A stretch of 64,000 nucleotides of DNA, taken from positions 372,001-436,000 of the forward strand of contig CAWZYM010000129.1 of the NCBI GenBank assembly GCA_963966185.1, in the 5' to 3' direction. How positions within the stretch are numbered: the stretch's first letter is position 1; the number at the start of each line of letters is the position of its first letter. Below the pieces are notes generated by a model, which was not told the origin of the DNA, ran no database searches, and worked only from the letters and a program-made list of their open reading frames with translations. This stretch comes from Rhabditoides inermis. Lineage: Eukaryota > Nematoda > Chromadorea > Rhabditida > Rhabditidae. The translations under genes and the position numbers were made by a program. Positions 1-11,591 of the stretch are shown here, one piece after another.

Positions 1-10
1 TTCTCGAGAA
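1..10. other. 10-bp perfect palindrome (XhoI core), example
   Basis: TTCTCGAGAA is its own reverse complement and contains the XhoI site CTCGAG. It recurs at position 1 of nearly every monomer. Exceptions form classes: CTCAAG (for example 5,603, 12,412, 22,600, 43,862), TTTTCGAG (20,897, 42,666, 47,002) and TACTCGAG (26,507). The core would give a 170-bp XhoI ladder in a digest. No protein is known to me to bind it here. Confidence 0.95.
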
Positions 11-34
11 AACACATTGTAGTATGCAGTTTGA

Positions 35-61
35 CTCGACCTCCCAAACGCGACGGTCGAG
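35..61. other. Inverted repeat 7 + 13 + 7, example
   Basis: CTCGACC at 35-41 is the exact reverse complement of GGTCGAG at 55-61, separated by a 13-nt spacer that holds CGCGAC. The structure recurs in most monomers. Monomers with GGTCGAAAG lose the outermost pair; monomers with CTCAACTTCC lose internal pairs. I saw no compensating changes in the other arm, so conservation may come from sequence homogenisation, not from selection on folding. A short hairpin or cruciform in single strands is possible. Confidence 0.9.
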
Positions 62-142
62 AGAAGATGGCCGGGCAAGTTTGTTAGAACGACTATGGCA
101 AAAAAGACGGTTAGAGCAGTTCATTTTTATGTTCTCTAAAAA

Positions 143-166
143 TGCCCATAGCTCATTGGTCGGGCA
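143..166. other. Inverted repeat TGCCC / GGGCA, example
   Basis: TGCCC (143-147) and GGGCA (162-166) form a 5-bp inverted repeat with a 14-nt spacer at the end of the monomer, directly before the next TTCTCGAGAA palindrome. In most monomers a second GGGCAT at monomer positions 73-78 also pairs with ATGCCC at 145-150 across 66 nt. Variants with ATTCCC or ACGCCC weaken both. Structural significance is unproven. Confidence 0.75.
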
Positions 167-1527
167 CTTCTCGAGAAAACACATTGTAGTATGCAGTTTT
201 ACTCGACCTCCCAAATGCGACGGTCGAGAGAAGATGGCCGGGCATATTTGTTAGAACGACTTTGGTGAAGAAAAAGACGGTTGAAGCAGTTCATTTTTAT
301 GTTCTCTGAAAATGCCCATAGCTCATTGGTCGGGCACTTCTCGAGAAAACACATTGTAGTATGCAGTTTTACTCGACCTCCCAAACGCGACGGTCGAAAG
401 AAGGTGGCCGGGCGTTATTGTTAGAACGACTATGGTAAAGAAAAAGACGGTTAGAGCAGTTCATTTTTCTGTTCTCTAAAAATGCCCATAGCTCATTGGT
501 CGGGCACTTCTCGAGAAAACACATTGTAGTATGCAGTTTGACTCGACCTCCCAAACGCGACGGTCGAGAGAAGATGGCCGGGCATATTTGTTAGAACGAC
601 TATGGTAAAGAAAAACACGGTTGTAGCAGTTCATTTTTCTGATCTCAAAAAATGTCCATAGCTCATTGGTCGGGCACTTCTCGAGAAAACACATTGTAGT
701 ATGCAGTTTTACTCGACCTCCCAAACGCGACGGTCGAAAGAAGGTGGCCGGGCGTTATTGTTAGAACGACTATGGTAAAGAAAAAGACGGTTAGAGCAGT
801 TCATTTTTCTGTTCTCTAAAAATGCCCATAGCTCATTGGTCGGGCACTTCTCGAGAAAACACATTGTAGTATGCAGTTTGACTCGACCTCCCAAACGCGA
901 CGGTCGAGAGAAGATGGCCGGGCATATTTGTTAGAACGACTTTGGTGAAGAAAAAGACGGTTGAAGCAGTTCATTTTTATGTTCTCTGAAAATGCCCATA
1001 GCTCATTGGTCGGGCACTTCTCGAGAAAACACATTGTAGTATGCAGTTTTACTCAACCTCCCAAACGCGACGGTCGAAAGAAGGTGGTCGGGCGTTATTG
1101 TTAGAACGACTATGGTAAAGAAAAAAACGGTTAGAGCAGTTCATTTTTCTGTTCTCTAAAAATGCCCATAGCTCATTGGTCGGGCACTTCTCGAGAAAAC
1201 ACATTGTAGTATGCAGTTTGACTCGACCTCCCAAACGCGACGGTCGAGAGAAGATGGCCGGGCATATTTGTTAGAACGACTATGGTAAAGAAAAACACGG
1301 TTATAGCAGTTCATTTTCAAGTTCTCTGAAAATGCCCAAAGCTCATTGGTCGGGCACTTCTCGAGAAAACACATTGTAGTATGCAGTTTTACTCGACCTC
1401 CCAAACGCGACGGTCGAGAGAAGATGGCCGGGCATATTTGTTAGAACGACTTTGGTAAAGAAAAAGACGGTTGAAGCAGTTCATTTTTATGTTCTCTGAA
1501 AATGCCCATAGCTCATTGGTCAGGCAT

Positions 1528-1689
1528 TTCACACATTGTAGTATGCAGTTTTACTCGACCTCCCAAACGCGACGGTCGAGAAAAGGTGGCCGGGCATTAT
1601 TGTTAGAACGACTATGGTAAAGAAAAGACAGTTAGAGCAGTTCATTTTTTTTGTTCTCTAAAAATTCCCTTAGCTCATTGGTCGGGCAC
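1528..1689. repeat. 162-bp monomer, palindrome deleted
   Basis: At 1,528 the sequence runs GGCATTTCACACATTG, lacking eight bases (TCGAGAAA) found in related monomers at 30,418, 54,138 and 57,705, which read GGCATTTCTCGAG. The deletion removes the CTCGAG palindrome and is seen only here, so it arose after the A copies separated or is a sequencing error. It contributes to the change of super-repeat offset from 27,527 to 27,370. Confidence 0.85.
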
Positions 1690-4600
1690 TTCTCGAGAAA
1701 ACACATTGTAGTATGCAGTTTGACTCGACCTCCCAAACGCGACGGTCGAGAGAAGATGGCCGGACATATTTGTTAGAACGACTACGATAAAGAAAAAGAC
1801 GTTAATAGCAATTTATTTTTATGTTCTCTAAAAATTCCCTTAGCTCATTGGTCGGGCACTTCTCGAGAAAACACATTGTAGTATGCAGTTTTACTCGACC
1901 TCCCAAACGCGACGGTCGAGAGAAGATGGCCGGGCATATTTGTTAGAACGACTACGATAAAGAAAAAGACGTTAATAGCAATTTATTTTTATGTTCTCTA
2001 AAAATGCCCATAGCTCATTGGTCGGGCACTTCTCGAGAAAACACATTGTAGTATGCAGTTTTACTCGACCTCCCAAACGCGACGGTCGAGAGAAGATGGC
2101 CGGGCATATTTGTTAGAACGACTTTGGTGAAGAAAAAGACGGTTGAAGCAGTTAATTTTTATGTTCTCTGAAAATGCCCATAGCTCATTGGTCGGGCACT
2201 TCTCGAGAAAACACATTGTAGTATGCAGTTTTACTCGACCTCCCAAACGCGACGGTCGAAAGAAGGTGGCCGGGCGTTATTGTTAGAACGACTATGGTAA
2301 AGAAAAAGACGGTTAGAGCAGTTCATTTTTCTGTTCTCTAAAAATGCCCATAGCTCATTGGTCGGGCACTTCTCGAGAAAACACATTGTAGTATGCAGTT
2401 TTACTCGACCTCCCAAACGCGACGGTCGATAAAAGGTGGCCGGGCATTATTGTTAGAACGACTATGGTAAAGAAAAGACAGTTAGAGCAGTTCATTTTTT
2501 TGTTCTCTAAAAATGCCCATAGCTAATTGGTCAGGCACTTCTCGAGAAAACACATTGTAGTATGCAGTTTGACTCGACCTCCCAAACGCGACGGTCGAGA
2601 GAAGATGGCCGGGCATATTTGTTAGAACGACTTTGGTAAAGAAAAAGACGGTTGAAACAGTTCATTTTTATGTTCTCTGAAAATGCCCAAAGCTTATTGG
2701 TCGGGCACTTCTCGAGAAAACACATTGTAGTATGCAGTTTTACTCGACCTCCCAAACGCGACGGTCGAGAGAAGATGGCCGGGCATATTTGTTAGAACGA
2801 CTTTGGTAAAGAAAAAGACGGTTGAAGCAGTTCATTTTTATGTTCTCTGGAAATGCCCATAGCTCATTGGTCGGGCACTTCTCGAGAAAACACATTGTAG
2901 TATGCAGTTTTACTCGACCTCCCAAACGCGACGGTCGAGAGAAGATGGCCGGGCATATTTGTTAGAACGACTTTGGTGAAGAAAAAGACGGTTGAAGCAG
3001 TTCATTTTTATGTTCTCTGAAAATGCCCATAGCTCATTGGTCGGGCACTTCTCGAGAAAACACATTGTAGTATGCAGTTTTACTCGACCTCCCAAACGCG
3101 ACGGTCGAAAGAAGGTGGCCGGGCATATTTGTTAGAACGACTTTGGTAAAGAAAAAGACGGTTGAAGCAGTTCATTTTTATGTTCTCTGAAAATGCCCAA
3201 AGCTCATTGGTCGGGCACTTCTCGAGAAAACACATTGTAGTATGCAGTTTTACTCGACCTCCCAAACGCGACGGTCGAGAGAAGATGGCCGGGCATATTT
3301 GTTAGAACGACTTTGGTAAAGAAAAAGACGGTTGAAGCAGTTCATTTTTATGTTCTCTGAAAATGCCCATAGCTCATTGGTCGGGCACTTCTCGAGAAAA
3401 CACATTGTAGTATGCAGTTTTACTCGACCTCCCAAACGCGACGGTCGAGAGAAGATGGCCGGGCATATTTGTTAGAACGACTTTGGTGAAGAAAAAGACG
3501 GTTGAAGCAGTTCATTTTTATGTTCTCTGAAAATGCCCATAGCTCATTGGTCGGGCACTTCTCGAGAAAACACATTGTAGTATGCAGTTTTACTCGACCT
3601 CCCAAACGCGACGGTCGAAAGAAGGTGGCCGGGCGTTATTGTTAGAACGACTATGGTAAAGAAAAAGACGGTTAGAGCAGTTCATTTTTCTGTTCTCTAA
3701 AAATGCCCATAGCTCATTGGTCGGGCACTTCTCGAGAAAACACATTGTAGTATGCAGTTTGACTCGACCTCCCAAACGCGACGGTCGAGAGAAGATGGCC
3801 GGGCATATTTGTTAGAACGACTTTGGTGAAGAAAAATACGGTTGAAGCAGTTCATTTTTATGTTCTCTGAAAATGCCCATAGCTCATTGGTCGGGCACTT
3901 CTCGAGAAAACACATTGTAGTATGCAGTTTTACTCGACCTCCCAAACGCGACAGTCGAAAGAAGGTGGCCGGGCGTTATTGTTAGAACGACTATGATAAA
4001 GAAAAAACGGTTAGAGCAGTTCATTTTTCTGTTCTCTAAAAATGCCCATAGCTCATTGGTCGGGCACTTCTCGAGAAAACACATTGTAGTATGCAGTTTG
4101 ACTCGACCTCCCAAACGCGACGGTCGAGAGAAGATGGCCGGGCATATTTGTTAGAACGACTATGGTAAAGAAAATCACGGTTATAGCAGTTCATTTTTCT
4201 GTTCTCAAAAAATGTCCATAGCTCATTGGTCGGGCACTTCTCGAGAAAACACATTGTAGTATGCAGTTTGACTCGACCTCCCAAACGCGACGGTCGAGAG
4301 AAGATGGCCGGGCATATTTGTTAGAACGACTATTGTAAAGAAAAACACGGTTATAGCAGTTCAATTTACTGTTCTCAAAAAATGTCCATAGCTCATTGGT
4401 CGGGCACTTCTCGAGAAAACACATTGTAGTATGCAGTTTTACTCGACCTCCCAAACGCGACGGTCGAGAAAAGGTGGCCGGGCAATATTGTTAGAACGAC
4501 TATGGTAAAGAAAAGACAGTTAGAGCAGTTCATTTTTTTGTTCTCTAAAAATTCCCTTAGCTCATTGGTCGGGCACTTCTCGAGAAAACACATTGTAGTA

Positions 4601-5426
4601 TGCAGTTTGACTCGACCTCCCAAACGCGACGGTCGGGAGAAGATGGCCGGGCATATTTGTTAGAACGACTACGATAAAGAAAAAGACGTTAATAGCAATT
4701 TATTTTTATGTTCTCTAAAAATGCCCATAGCTCATTGGTCGGGCACTTCTCGAGAAAACACATTGTAGTATGCAGTTTGACTCGACCTCCCAAACGCGAC
4801 GGTCGAGAGAAGATGGCCGGGCATATTTGTTAGAACGACTATGGTAAAGAAAAACACGGTTAGAGCAGTTCATTTTCAAGTTCTCTGAAAATGCCCAAAG
4901 CTCATTGGTCGGGCACTTCTCGAGAAAACACATTGTAGTATGCAGTTTGACTCGACCTCCCAAACGCGACGGTCGAGAGAAGATGGCCGGGCATATTTGT
5001 TAGAACGACTATGGTAAAGAAAAACACGGTTATAGCAGTTCATTTTTCTGTTCTCAAAAAATGCCCATAGCTCATTGGTCGGGCACTTCTCGAGAAAACA
5101 CATTGTAGTATGCAGTTTGACTCGACCTCCCAAACGCGACGGTCGAGAGAAGATGGCCGGGCATAACTGTTAGAACGACTATGGTGAAAATAAAGACGGT
5201 TATAGCAGTTCATTTTGATGTTCTCTGAAAATGCCCATAGCTCATTGGTCGGGCACTTCTCGAGAAAACACATTGTAGTATGCAGTTTGACTCGACCTCC
5301 CAAACGCGACGGTCGAGAGAAGATGGCCGGGCATAATTGTTAGAACGACTATGGTAAAGAAAAACACGGTTAGAGCAGTTCAATTTTCTGTTTTTAAAAA
5401 ATGCCCATAGCTCATTGGTCGGGCAC

Positions 5427-5600
5427 TTCTCGAGAAAACACATTGTAGTATGCAGTTTGACTCGACCTCCCAAACGCGACGGTCGAGAGAAGATGGCCGG
5501 GCATATTTGTTAGAACCACTATGGTAAAGAGAAAGACGGTTAGAGCAGTTTATTTTTATAATTTCAAAAAATGGCCATAAGTAGCTCATTAGTCGGGCAC
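5427..5600. repeat. 174-bp monomer with 4-bp insertion
   Basis: This monomer reads ATAATTTCAAAAAATGG and CCATAAGTAGCTCATTAG where the norm is ATGTTCTCTAAAAATGC and CCATAGCTCATTGG, giving four extra bases. It also has GAACCACT in place of GAACGACT. Exact counterparts are at 33,307-33,480 and 34,671-34,844. The insertion explains why the B2 duplication is 1,364 and not 1,360 bp. Confidence 0.9.
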
Positions 5601-8600
5601 TTCTCAAGAAAACACATTGTAGTATGCAGTTTGACTCAACTTCCCAAACGCGACGGTCGAGAGAAGATGGCCGGGCATATTTGTTAGAACGACTATGGTA
5701 AAGAAAAAGACGGTTAGAGCAGTTCATTTTCCTGTTTTCTAAAAATGCCCATAGCTCATTGGTCGGGCACTTCTCGAGAAAACACATTGTAGTATGCAGT
5801 TTGACTCGACCTCCCAAACGCGACGGTCGAGAGAAGATGGTCGAGCATAACTGTTAGAACGACTATGGTAAAAATAAAGACGGTTATAGCAGTTTATTTT
5901 GATGTTCTCTGAAAACGCCCATATCTCATTGGTCGGGCACTTCTCGAGAAAACACATTGTAGTATGCAGTTTGACTCGACCTCCCAAACGCGACGGTCGA
6001 GAGAAGATGGCCGGGCATAATTGTTAGAACGACTATGGTAAAGAAAAACACGGTTAGAGCAGTTCAATTTTCTGTTCTTCAAAATTGCCCATAGCTCATT
6101 GATCGGGCACTTCTCGAGAAAACACATTGTAGTATGCAGTATGACTCGACTTCCCAAACGCGACGGTCGAGAGAAGATGGCCGGGCATATTTGTTAGAAC
6201 GACTATGGTAAAAATAAAGACGGTTATAGCAGTTCATTTTTATGTTCTCTGAAATTGCCCATAGCTCATTGGTCAGGCACTTCTCGAGAAAACACATTGT
6301 AGTATGCAGTTTGACTCGATCTCCCAAACGCGACGGTCGAGAGAAGATGGCCGGGCATATTTGTTAGAACGACTATGGTAAAAATAAAGACGGTTATAGC
6401 AGTTCATTTTTTTGTTCTCTGATAATGCCCATAGCTCATTGGTCGGGTACTTCTCGAGAAAACACATTGTAGTATGCAGTTTGACTCGACCTCCCAAACG
6501 CGACGGTCGAGAGAAGATGACCGGGCATATTTGTTAGAACGACTATGGTAAAGAGAAAGACGGTTAGAGCAGTTTATTTTTATGTTCTCTAAAAATGCGT
6601 ATAGCTCATTGGTCGGGCACTTCTCAAGAAAACACATTGTAGTATGCAGTTTGACTCAACTTCCCAAACGCGACGGTCGAGAGAAGATGGTCGGGCATTA
6701 TTGTTAGAACGACTATGGTAAAGAAAAAGACGGTTAGAGCAGTTTATTTTCCTGTTCTCTAAAAATGCCCATAGCTCATTGGTCGGGCACTTCTCGAGAA
6801 AACACATTGTAGTATGCAGTTTGACTCGACCTCCCAAACGCGACGGTCGAGAGAATGTGGCCGGGCATTATTGTTAGAACGACTATGGTAAAAATAAAGA
6901 CGGTTATAGCAGTTCATTTTTATGTTTTCTAAAAATGCCGATAGCTCATTGGTCGGGCACTTCTCGAAAAAACACATTGTAGTATGCAGTTTGACTCGAA
7001 TTCCCAAACGCGACGGTCGAGAGAAAATGGCCGGGCATATTTGTTAGAACGACTATGGTAAAGAGAAAGACGGTTAGAGCAGTTTATTTTTATGTTTTCT
7101 AAAAATGCCGATAGCTCATTGGTCGGGCACTTCTCAAGAAAACACATTGTAGTATGCAGTTTGACTCAACTTCCCAAACGCGACGGTCGAGAGAAGATGG
7201 CCGGGCATATTTGTTAGAACGACTATGGTAAAGAAAAAGACGGTCAGAGCAGTTCATCATCCTGTTCTCTAAAAATGCCCATAGCTCATTGGTCGGGCAC
7301 TTCTCGAGAAAACACATTGTAGTATGCAGTTTGACTCGACCTCCCAAACGCGACGGTCGAGAGAAGATGGTCGAGCATAACTGTTAGAACGACTATGGTA
7401 AAAATAAAGACGGTTATAGCGGTTCATTTTGATGTTCTCTGAAAACGCCCATATCTCATTGGTCGGGCACTTCTCGAGAAAACACATTGTAGTATGCAGT
7501 TTGACTCGACCTCCCAAACGCGACGGTCGAGAGAAGATGGCCGGGCATAATTGTTAGAACGACTATGGTAAAGAAAAACACGGTTAGAGCAGTTCAATTT
7601 TCTGTTCTTCAAAAATGCCCATAGCTCATTGGTCGGGCACTTCTCGAGAAAACACATTGTAGTATGCAGTATGACTCGACTTCCCAAACGCGACGGTCGA
7701 GAGAAGATGGCCGGGCATATTTGTTAGAACGACTATGGTAAAGAGAAAGACGGTTAGAGCAGTTTATTTTTATGTTCTCTAAAAATGCCTATAGCTCATT
7801 GGTCGGGCACTTCTCGAGAAAACACATTGTAGTATGCAGTTTGACTCGACCTCCCAAACGCGACGGTCGAGAGAATATGGTCGAGCATAACTGTTAGAAC
7901 GACTATGGTAAAAATAAAGACGGTTATAGCAGTTCATTTTGATGTTCTCTGAAAACGCCCATATCTCATTGGTCGGGCACTTCTCGAGAAAACACATTGT
8001 AGTATGCAGTTTGACTCGACCTCCCAAACGCGACGGTCGAGAGAAGATGGCCGGGCATAATTGTTAGAACGACTATGGTAAAGAGAAAGACGGTTAGAGC
8101 AGTTCATTTTGATGTTCTCTGTAAATGCCCATAGCTCATTGGTCGGGCACTTCTCAAGAAAACACATTGTAGTATGCAGTTTGACTCAACTTCCCAAACG
8201 CGACGGTCGAGAGAAGATGGCCGGGCATATTTGTTAGAACGACTATGGTAAAGAAAAAGACGGTTAGAGCAGTTCATCATCCTGTTCTCTGAAAATGCCC
8301 ATAGCTCATTGGTCGGGCACTTCTCGAGAAAACACATTGTAGTATGCAGTTTGACTCGACCTCCCGAACGCGACGGTCGAGAGAAGATGGCCGGGCATTT
8401 TTGTTAGAACGACTATGGTGAAGGAAAAAAAGGTTAGAGCAGTTCATTTTTTCTGTTCCCTGAAAATGCCCATAGCTCATTGGTCGGGCACTTCTCGAGA
8501 AAACACATTGTAGTATGCAGTTTGACTCGACCTCCCAAACGCGACGGTCGAGAGAATGTGGCCGGGCATTATTGTTAGTACGACTATGGTAAAGAGAAGG

Positions 8601-8871
8601 ACGGTTAGAGCAGTTCATTTTTCTGTTCTCTAAAAATGCCCATAGCTAATTGGTCAGGCACTTCTCGAGAAAACACATTGTAGTATGCAGTTTGACTCGA
8701 CCTCCCGAACGCGACGGTCGAGAGAAGATGGCCGGGCATTTTTGTTAGAACGATTATGGTAAAGAAAAAAAGGTTAGAGCAGTTCATTTTTTCTGTTCCC
8801 TGATAATGCCCATAGCTCATTGGTCGGGCACTTCTCGAGAAAACACATTGTAGTATGCAGTTTGACTCGAT

Positions 8872-10231
8872 CTCCCAAACGCGACGGTCGAGAGAAGATG
8901 GCCGGGCATATTTGTTAGAACGACTATGGTAAAGAAAAAGACGGTTGGAGCAGTTTATTTTAATGTTCTCTAAAAATGCCCATAGCTCATTGGTCGGGCA
9001 CTTCTCGAGAAAACACATTGTAGTATGCAGTTTGACTCGACCTCCCAAACGCGACGGTCGAGAGAATGTGGCCGGGCATTATTGTTAGAACGACTATGGT
9101 AAAGAGAAGGACGGTTAGAGCAGTTTATTTTTTTGTTCTCTGAAAATGCCCATAGCTCATTGGTCGGGCACTTCTCGAGAAAACACATTGTAGTAGGCAG
9201 TTTGACTCGACCTCCCAAACGCGACGGTCGAGAGAAGATGGCCGGGCATATTTGTTAGAACGACTATGGTAAAGAAAAAGACGGTTGGAGCAGTTTATTT
9301 TAATGTTCTCTAAAAATGCCCATAGCTCATTGGTCGGGCACTTCTCGAGAAAACACATTGTAGTATGCAGTTTGACTCGACCTCCCAAACGCGACGGTCG
9401 AGAGAATGTGGCCGGGCATTAATGTTAGAACGACTATGGTAAAGAGAAGGACGGTTAGAGCAGTTTATTTTTTTGTTCTCTGATAATGCCCATAGCTCAT
9501 TGGTCGGGCACTTCTCGAGAAAACACATTGTAGTATGCAGTTTGACTCGATCTCCCAAACGCGACGGTCGAGAGAAGATGGCCGGGCATATTTGTTAGAA
9601 CGACTATGGTAAAGAAAAAGACGGTTGGAGCAGTTTATTTTAATGTTCTCTAAAAATGCCCATAGCTCATTGGTCGGGCACTTCTCGAGAAAACACATTG
9701 TAGTATGCAGTTTGACTCGACCTCCCAAACGCGACGGTCGAGAGAATGTGGCCGGGCATTATTGTTAGAACGACTATGGTAAAGAGAAGGACGGTTAGAG
9801 CAGTTTATTTTTTTGTTCTCTGAAAATGCCCATAGCTCATTGGTCGGGCACTTCTCGAGAAAACACATTGTAGTAGGCAGTTTGACTCGACCTCCCAAAC
9901 GCGACGGTCGAGAGAATGTGGCCGGGCATTATTGTTATAACGACTATGGTAAAGAGAAGGACGGTTATAGCAGTTCAGTTTGATGTTCTCTAAAAATTCC
10001 CATAGCTCATTGGTCGGGCACTTCTCGAGAAAACACATTGTAGTATGCAGTTTGACTCGACCTCCCAAACGCGACGGTCGAGAGAATGTGGCCGGGCATT
10101 ATTGTTAGAACGACTATGGTAAAGAGAAGGACGGTTAGAGCAGTTTATTTTTTTGTTCTCTGAAAATGCCCATAGCTCATTGGTCTGGCACTTCTCGAGA
10201 AAACACATTGTAGTAGGCAGTTTGACTCGAC
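8872..10231. repeat. 1,360-bp 8-mer higher-order repeat, unit 1
   Basis: Eight monomers, matching 10,232-11,591 without a difference that I noticed; they separate upstream at 8,871 (T against C at 10,231). Inside the unit two monomer types alternate: GTAGGCAG-preceded monomers ending with TTTATTTTAATG, and GAATGTGG monomers ending with TTTATTTTTTTG, so a 340-bp dimer underlies the 8-mer. Confidence 0.92.
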
Positions 10232-11591
10232 CTCCCAAACGCGACGGTCGAGAGAAGATGGCCGGGCATATTTGTTAGAACGACTATGGTAAAGAAAAAG
10301 ACGGTTGGAGCAGTTTATTTTAATGTTCTCTAAAAATGCCCATAGCTCATTGGTCGGGCACTTCTCGAGAAAACACATTGTAGTATGCAGTTTGACTCGA
10401 CCTCCCAAACGCGACGGTCGAGAGAATGTGGCCGGGCATTATTGTTAGAACGACTATGGTAAAGAGAAGGACGGTTAGAGCAGTTTATTTTTTTGTTCTC
10501 TGAAAATGCCCATAGCTCATTGGTCGGGCACTTCTCGAGAAAACACATTGTAGTAGGCAGTTTGACTCGACCTCCCAAACGCGACGGTCGAGAGAAGATG
10601 GCCGGGCATATTTGTTAGAACGACTATGGTAAAGAAAAAGACGGTTGGAGCAGTTTATTTTAATGTTCTCTAAAAATGCCCATAGCTCATTGGTCGGGCA
10701 CTTCTCGAGAAAACACATTGTAGTATGCAGTTTGACTCGACCTCCCAAACGCGACGGTCGAGAGAATGTGGCCGGGCATTAATGTTAGAACGACTATGGT
10801 AAAGAGAAGGACGGTTAGAGCAGTTTATTTTTTTGTTCTCTGATAATGCCCATAGCTCATTGGTCGGGCACTTCTCGAGAAAACACATTGTAGTATGCAG
10901 TTTGACTCGATCTCCCAAACGCGACGGTCGAGAGAAGATGGCCGGGCATATTTGTTAGAACGACTATGGTAAAGAAAAAGACGGTTGGAGCAGTTTATTT
11001 TAATGTTCTCTAAAAATGCCCATAGCTCATTGGTCGGGCACTTCTCGAGAAAACACATTGTAGTATGCAGTTTGACTCGACCTCCCAAACGCGACGGTCG
11101 AGAGAATGTGGCCGGGCATTATTGTTAGAACGACTATGGTAAAGAGAAGGACGGTTAGAGCAGTTTATTTTTTTGTTCTCTGAAAATGCCCATAGCTCAT
11201 TGGTCGGGCACTTCTCGAGAAAACACATTGTAGTAGGCAGTTTGACTCGACCTCCCAAACGCGACGGTCGAGAGAATGTGGCCGGGCATTATTGTTATAA
11301 CGACTATGGTAAAGAGAAGGACGGTTATAGCAGTTCAGTTTGATGTTCTCTAAAAATTCCCATAGCTCATTGGTCGGGCACTTCTCGAGAAAACACATTG
11401 TAGTATGCAGTTTGACTCGACCTCCCAAACGCGACGGTCGAGAGAATGTGGCCGGGCATTATTGTTAGAACGACTATGGTAAAGAGAAGGACGGTTAGAG
11501 CAGTTTATTTTTTTGTTCTCTGAAAATGCCCATAGCTCATTGGTCTGGCACTTCTCGAGAAAACACATTGTAGTAGGCAGTTTGACTCGAC
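10232..11591. repeat. 1,360-bp 8-mer higher-order repeat, unit 2
   Basis: Second copy of the 8-mer. Its marker monomers (GGCATTAATG followed by CTCTGATAATGC, and TTATAACGAC with CAGTTTGATG) fall 1,360 bp after those of unit 1. A third, partial copy continues from 11,592 to about 11,956, where AGAGAATG replaces AGAGAAGATG and the sequence follows a 680-bp (4-mer) offset instead. Confidence 0.92.

Larger units (their letters stand above)
1..167. repeat. Marker monomer with 3-bp deletion (167 bp)
   Basis: The first monomer carries GGCAAAAAAGACGG in place of the usual GGTAAAGAAAAAGACGG, three bases shorter, and GGGCAAGTTTG at the start of the variable part. Identical copies are at 27,527-27,693 and 49,716-49,882, which fixes the super-repeat period. 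The same 3-bp deletion, with GGGCAAATTTG, occurs in C blocks at 22,598-22,764 and in their duplicates, so this monomer lineage is shared by A and C. Confidence 0.9.
1..5086. repeat. A block, copy 1
   Basis: About 30 monomers of the A group. Marker variants are CGACTTTGGTGAAG or CGACTTTGGTAAAG with GGTTGAAGCAG, GCGTTATTG together with GGTCGAAAGAAGG, AACACGGTTATAGCAG with CTCAAAAAATGTCC, and ACTACGATAAAG with GTTAATAGCAATTTA. It matches 27,527 onward (offset 27,526) and 49,716 onward, nearly base for base over the first 1.3 kb. Compared with the second copy it lacks three monomers (offset moves from 27,370 to 27,880 near 2,660) and has one monomer with a private 8-bp deletion. The left edge of the block lies outside the window; the right edge into B is gradual, so 5,086 is a working boundary. 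Confidence 0.85.

Noticed and set aside
1..10. Heat-shock element in TTCTCGAGAA
   Set aside because: TTC and GAA are separated by four bases, while the element needs two between inverted units.
35..61. Rho-independent terminator from the 7-bp stem
   Set aside because: No T run follows the stem, the loop is 13 nt, and the context is a eukaryotic-type satellite.
150..170. CENP-B box (TTCG....A..CGGG core)
   Set aside because: CGGG occurs in TTGGTCGGGCA and GGCCGGGCA, but the required upstream TTCG and A are not at the right distance on either strand.
24..254. Plus-strand open frames of about 76 codons (also 27,550, 49,739, 22,621, 24,577, 25,764, 43,881, 48,216)
   Set aside because: They exist only because the 3-bp deletion monomer lengthens one frame. 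They start inside one monomer and end in the next, with no promoter or family similarity.
199..384. Open frames of 60-147 codons on the minus strand in nearly every monomer, with similar predicted proteins
   Set aside because: They are a by-product of a 170-bp repeat. 170 is not a multiple of 3, so each frame shifts at every monomer; frames overlap each other in different phases; variants include frame-breaking indels; and no known domain is visible.
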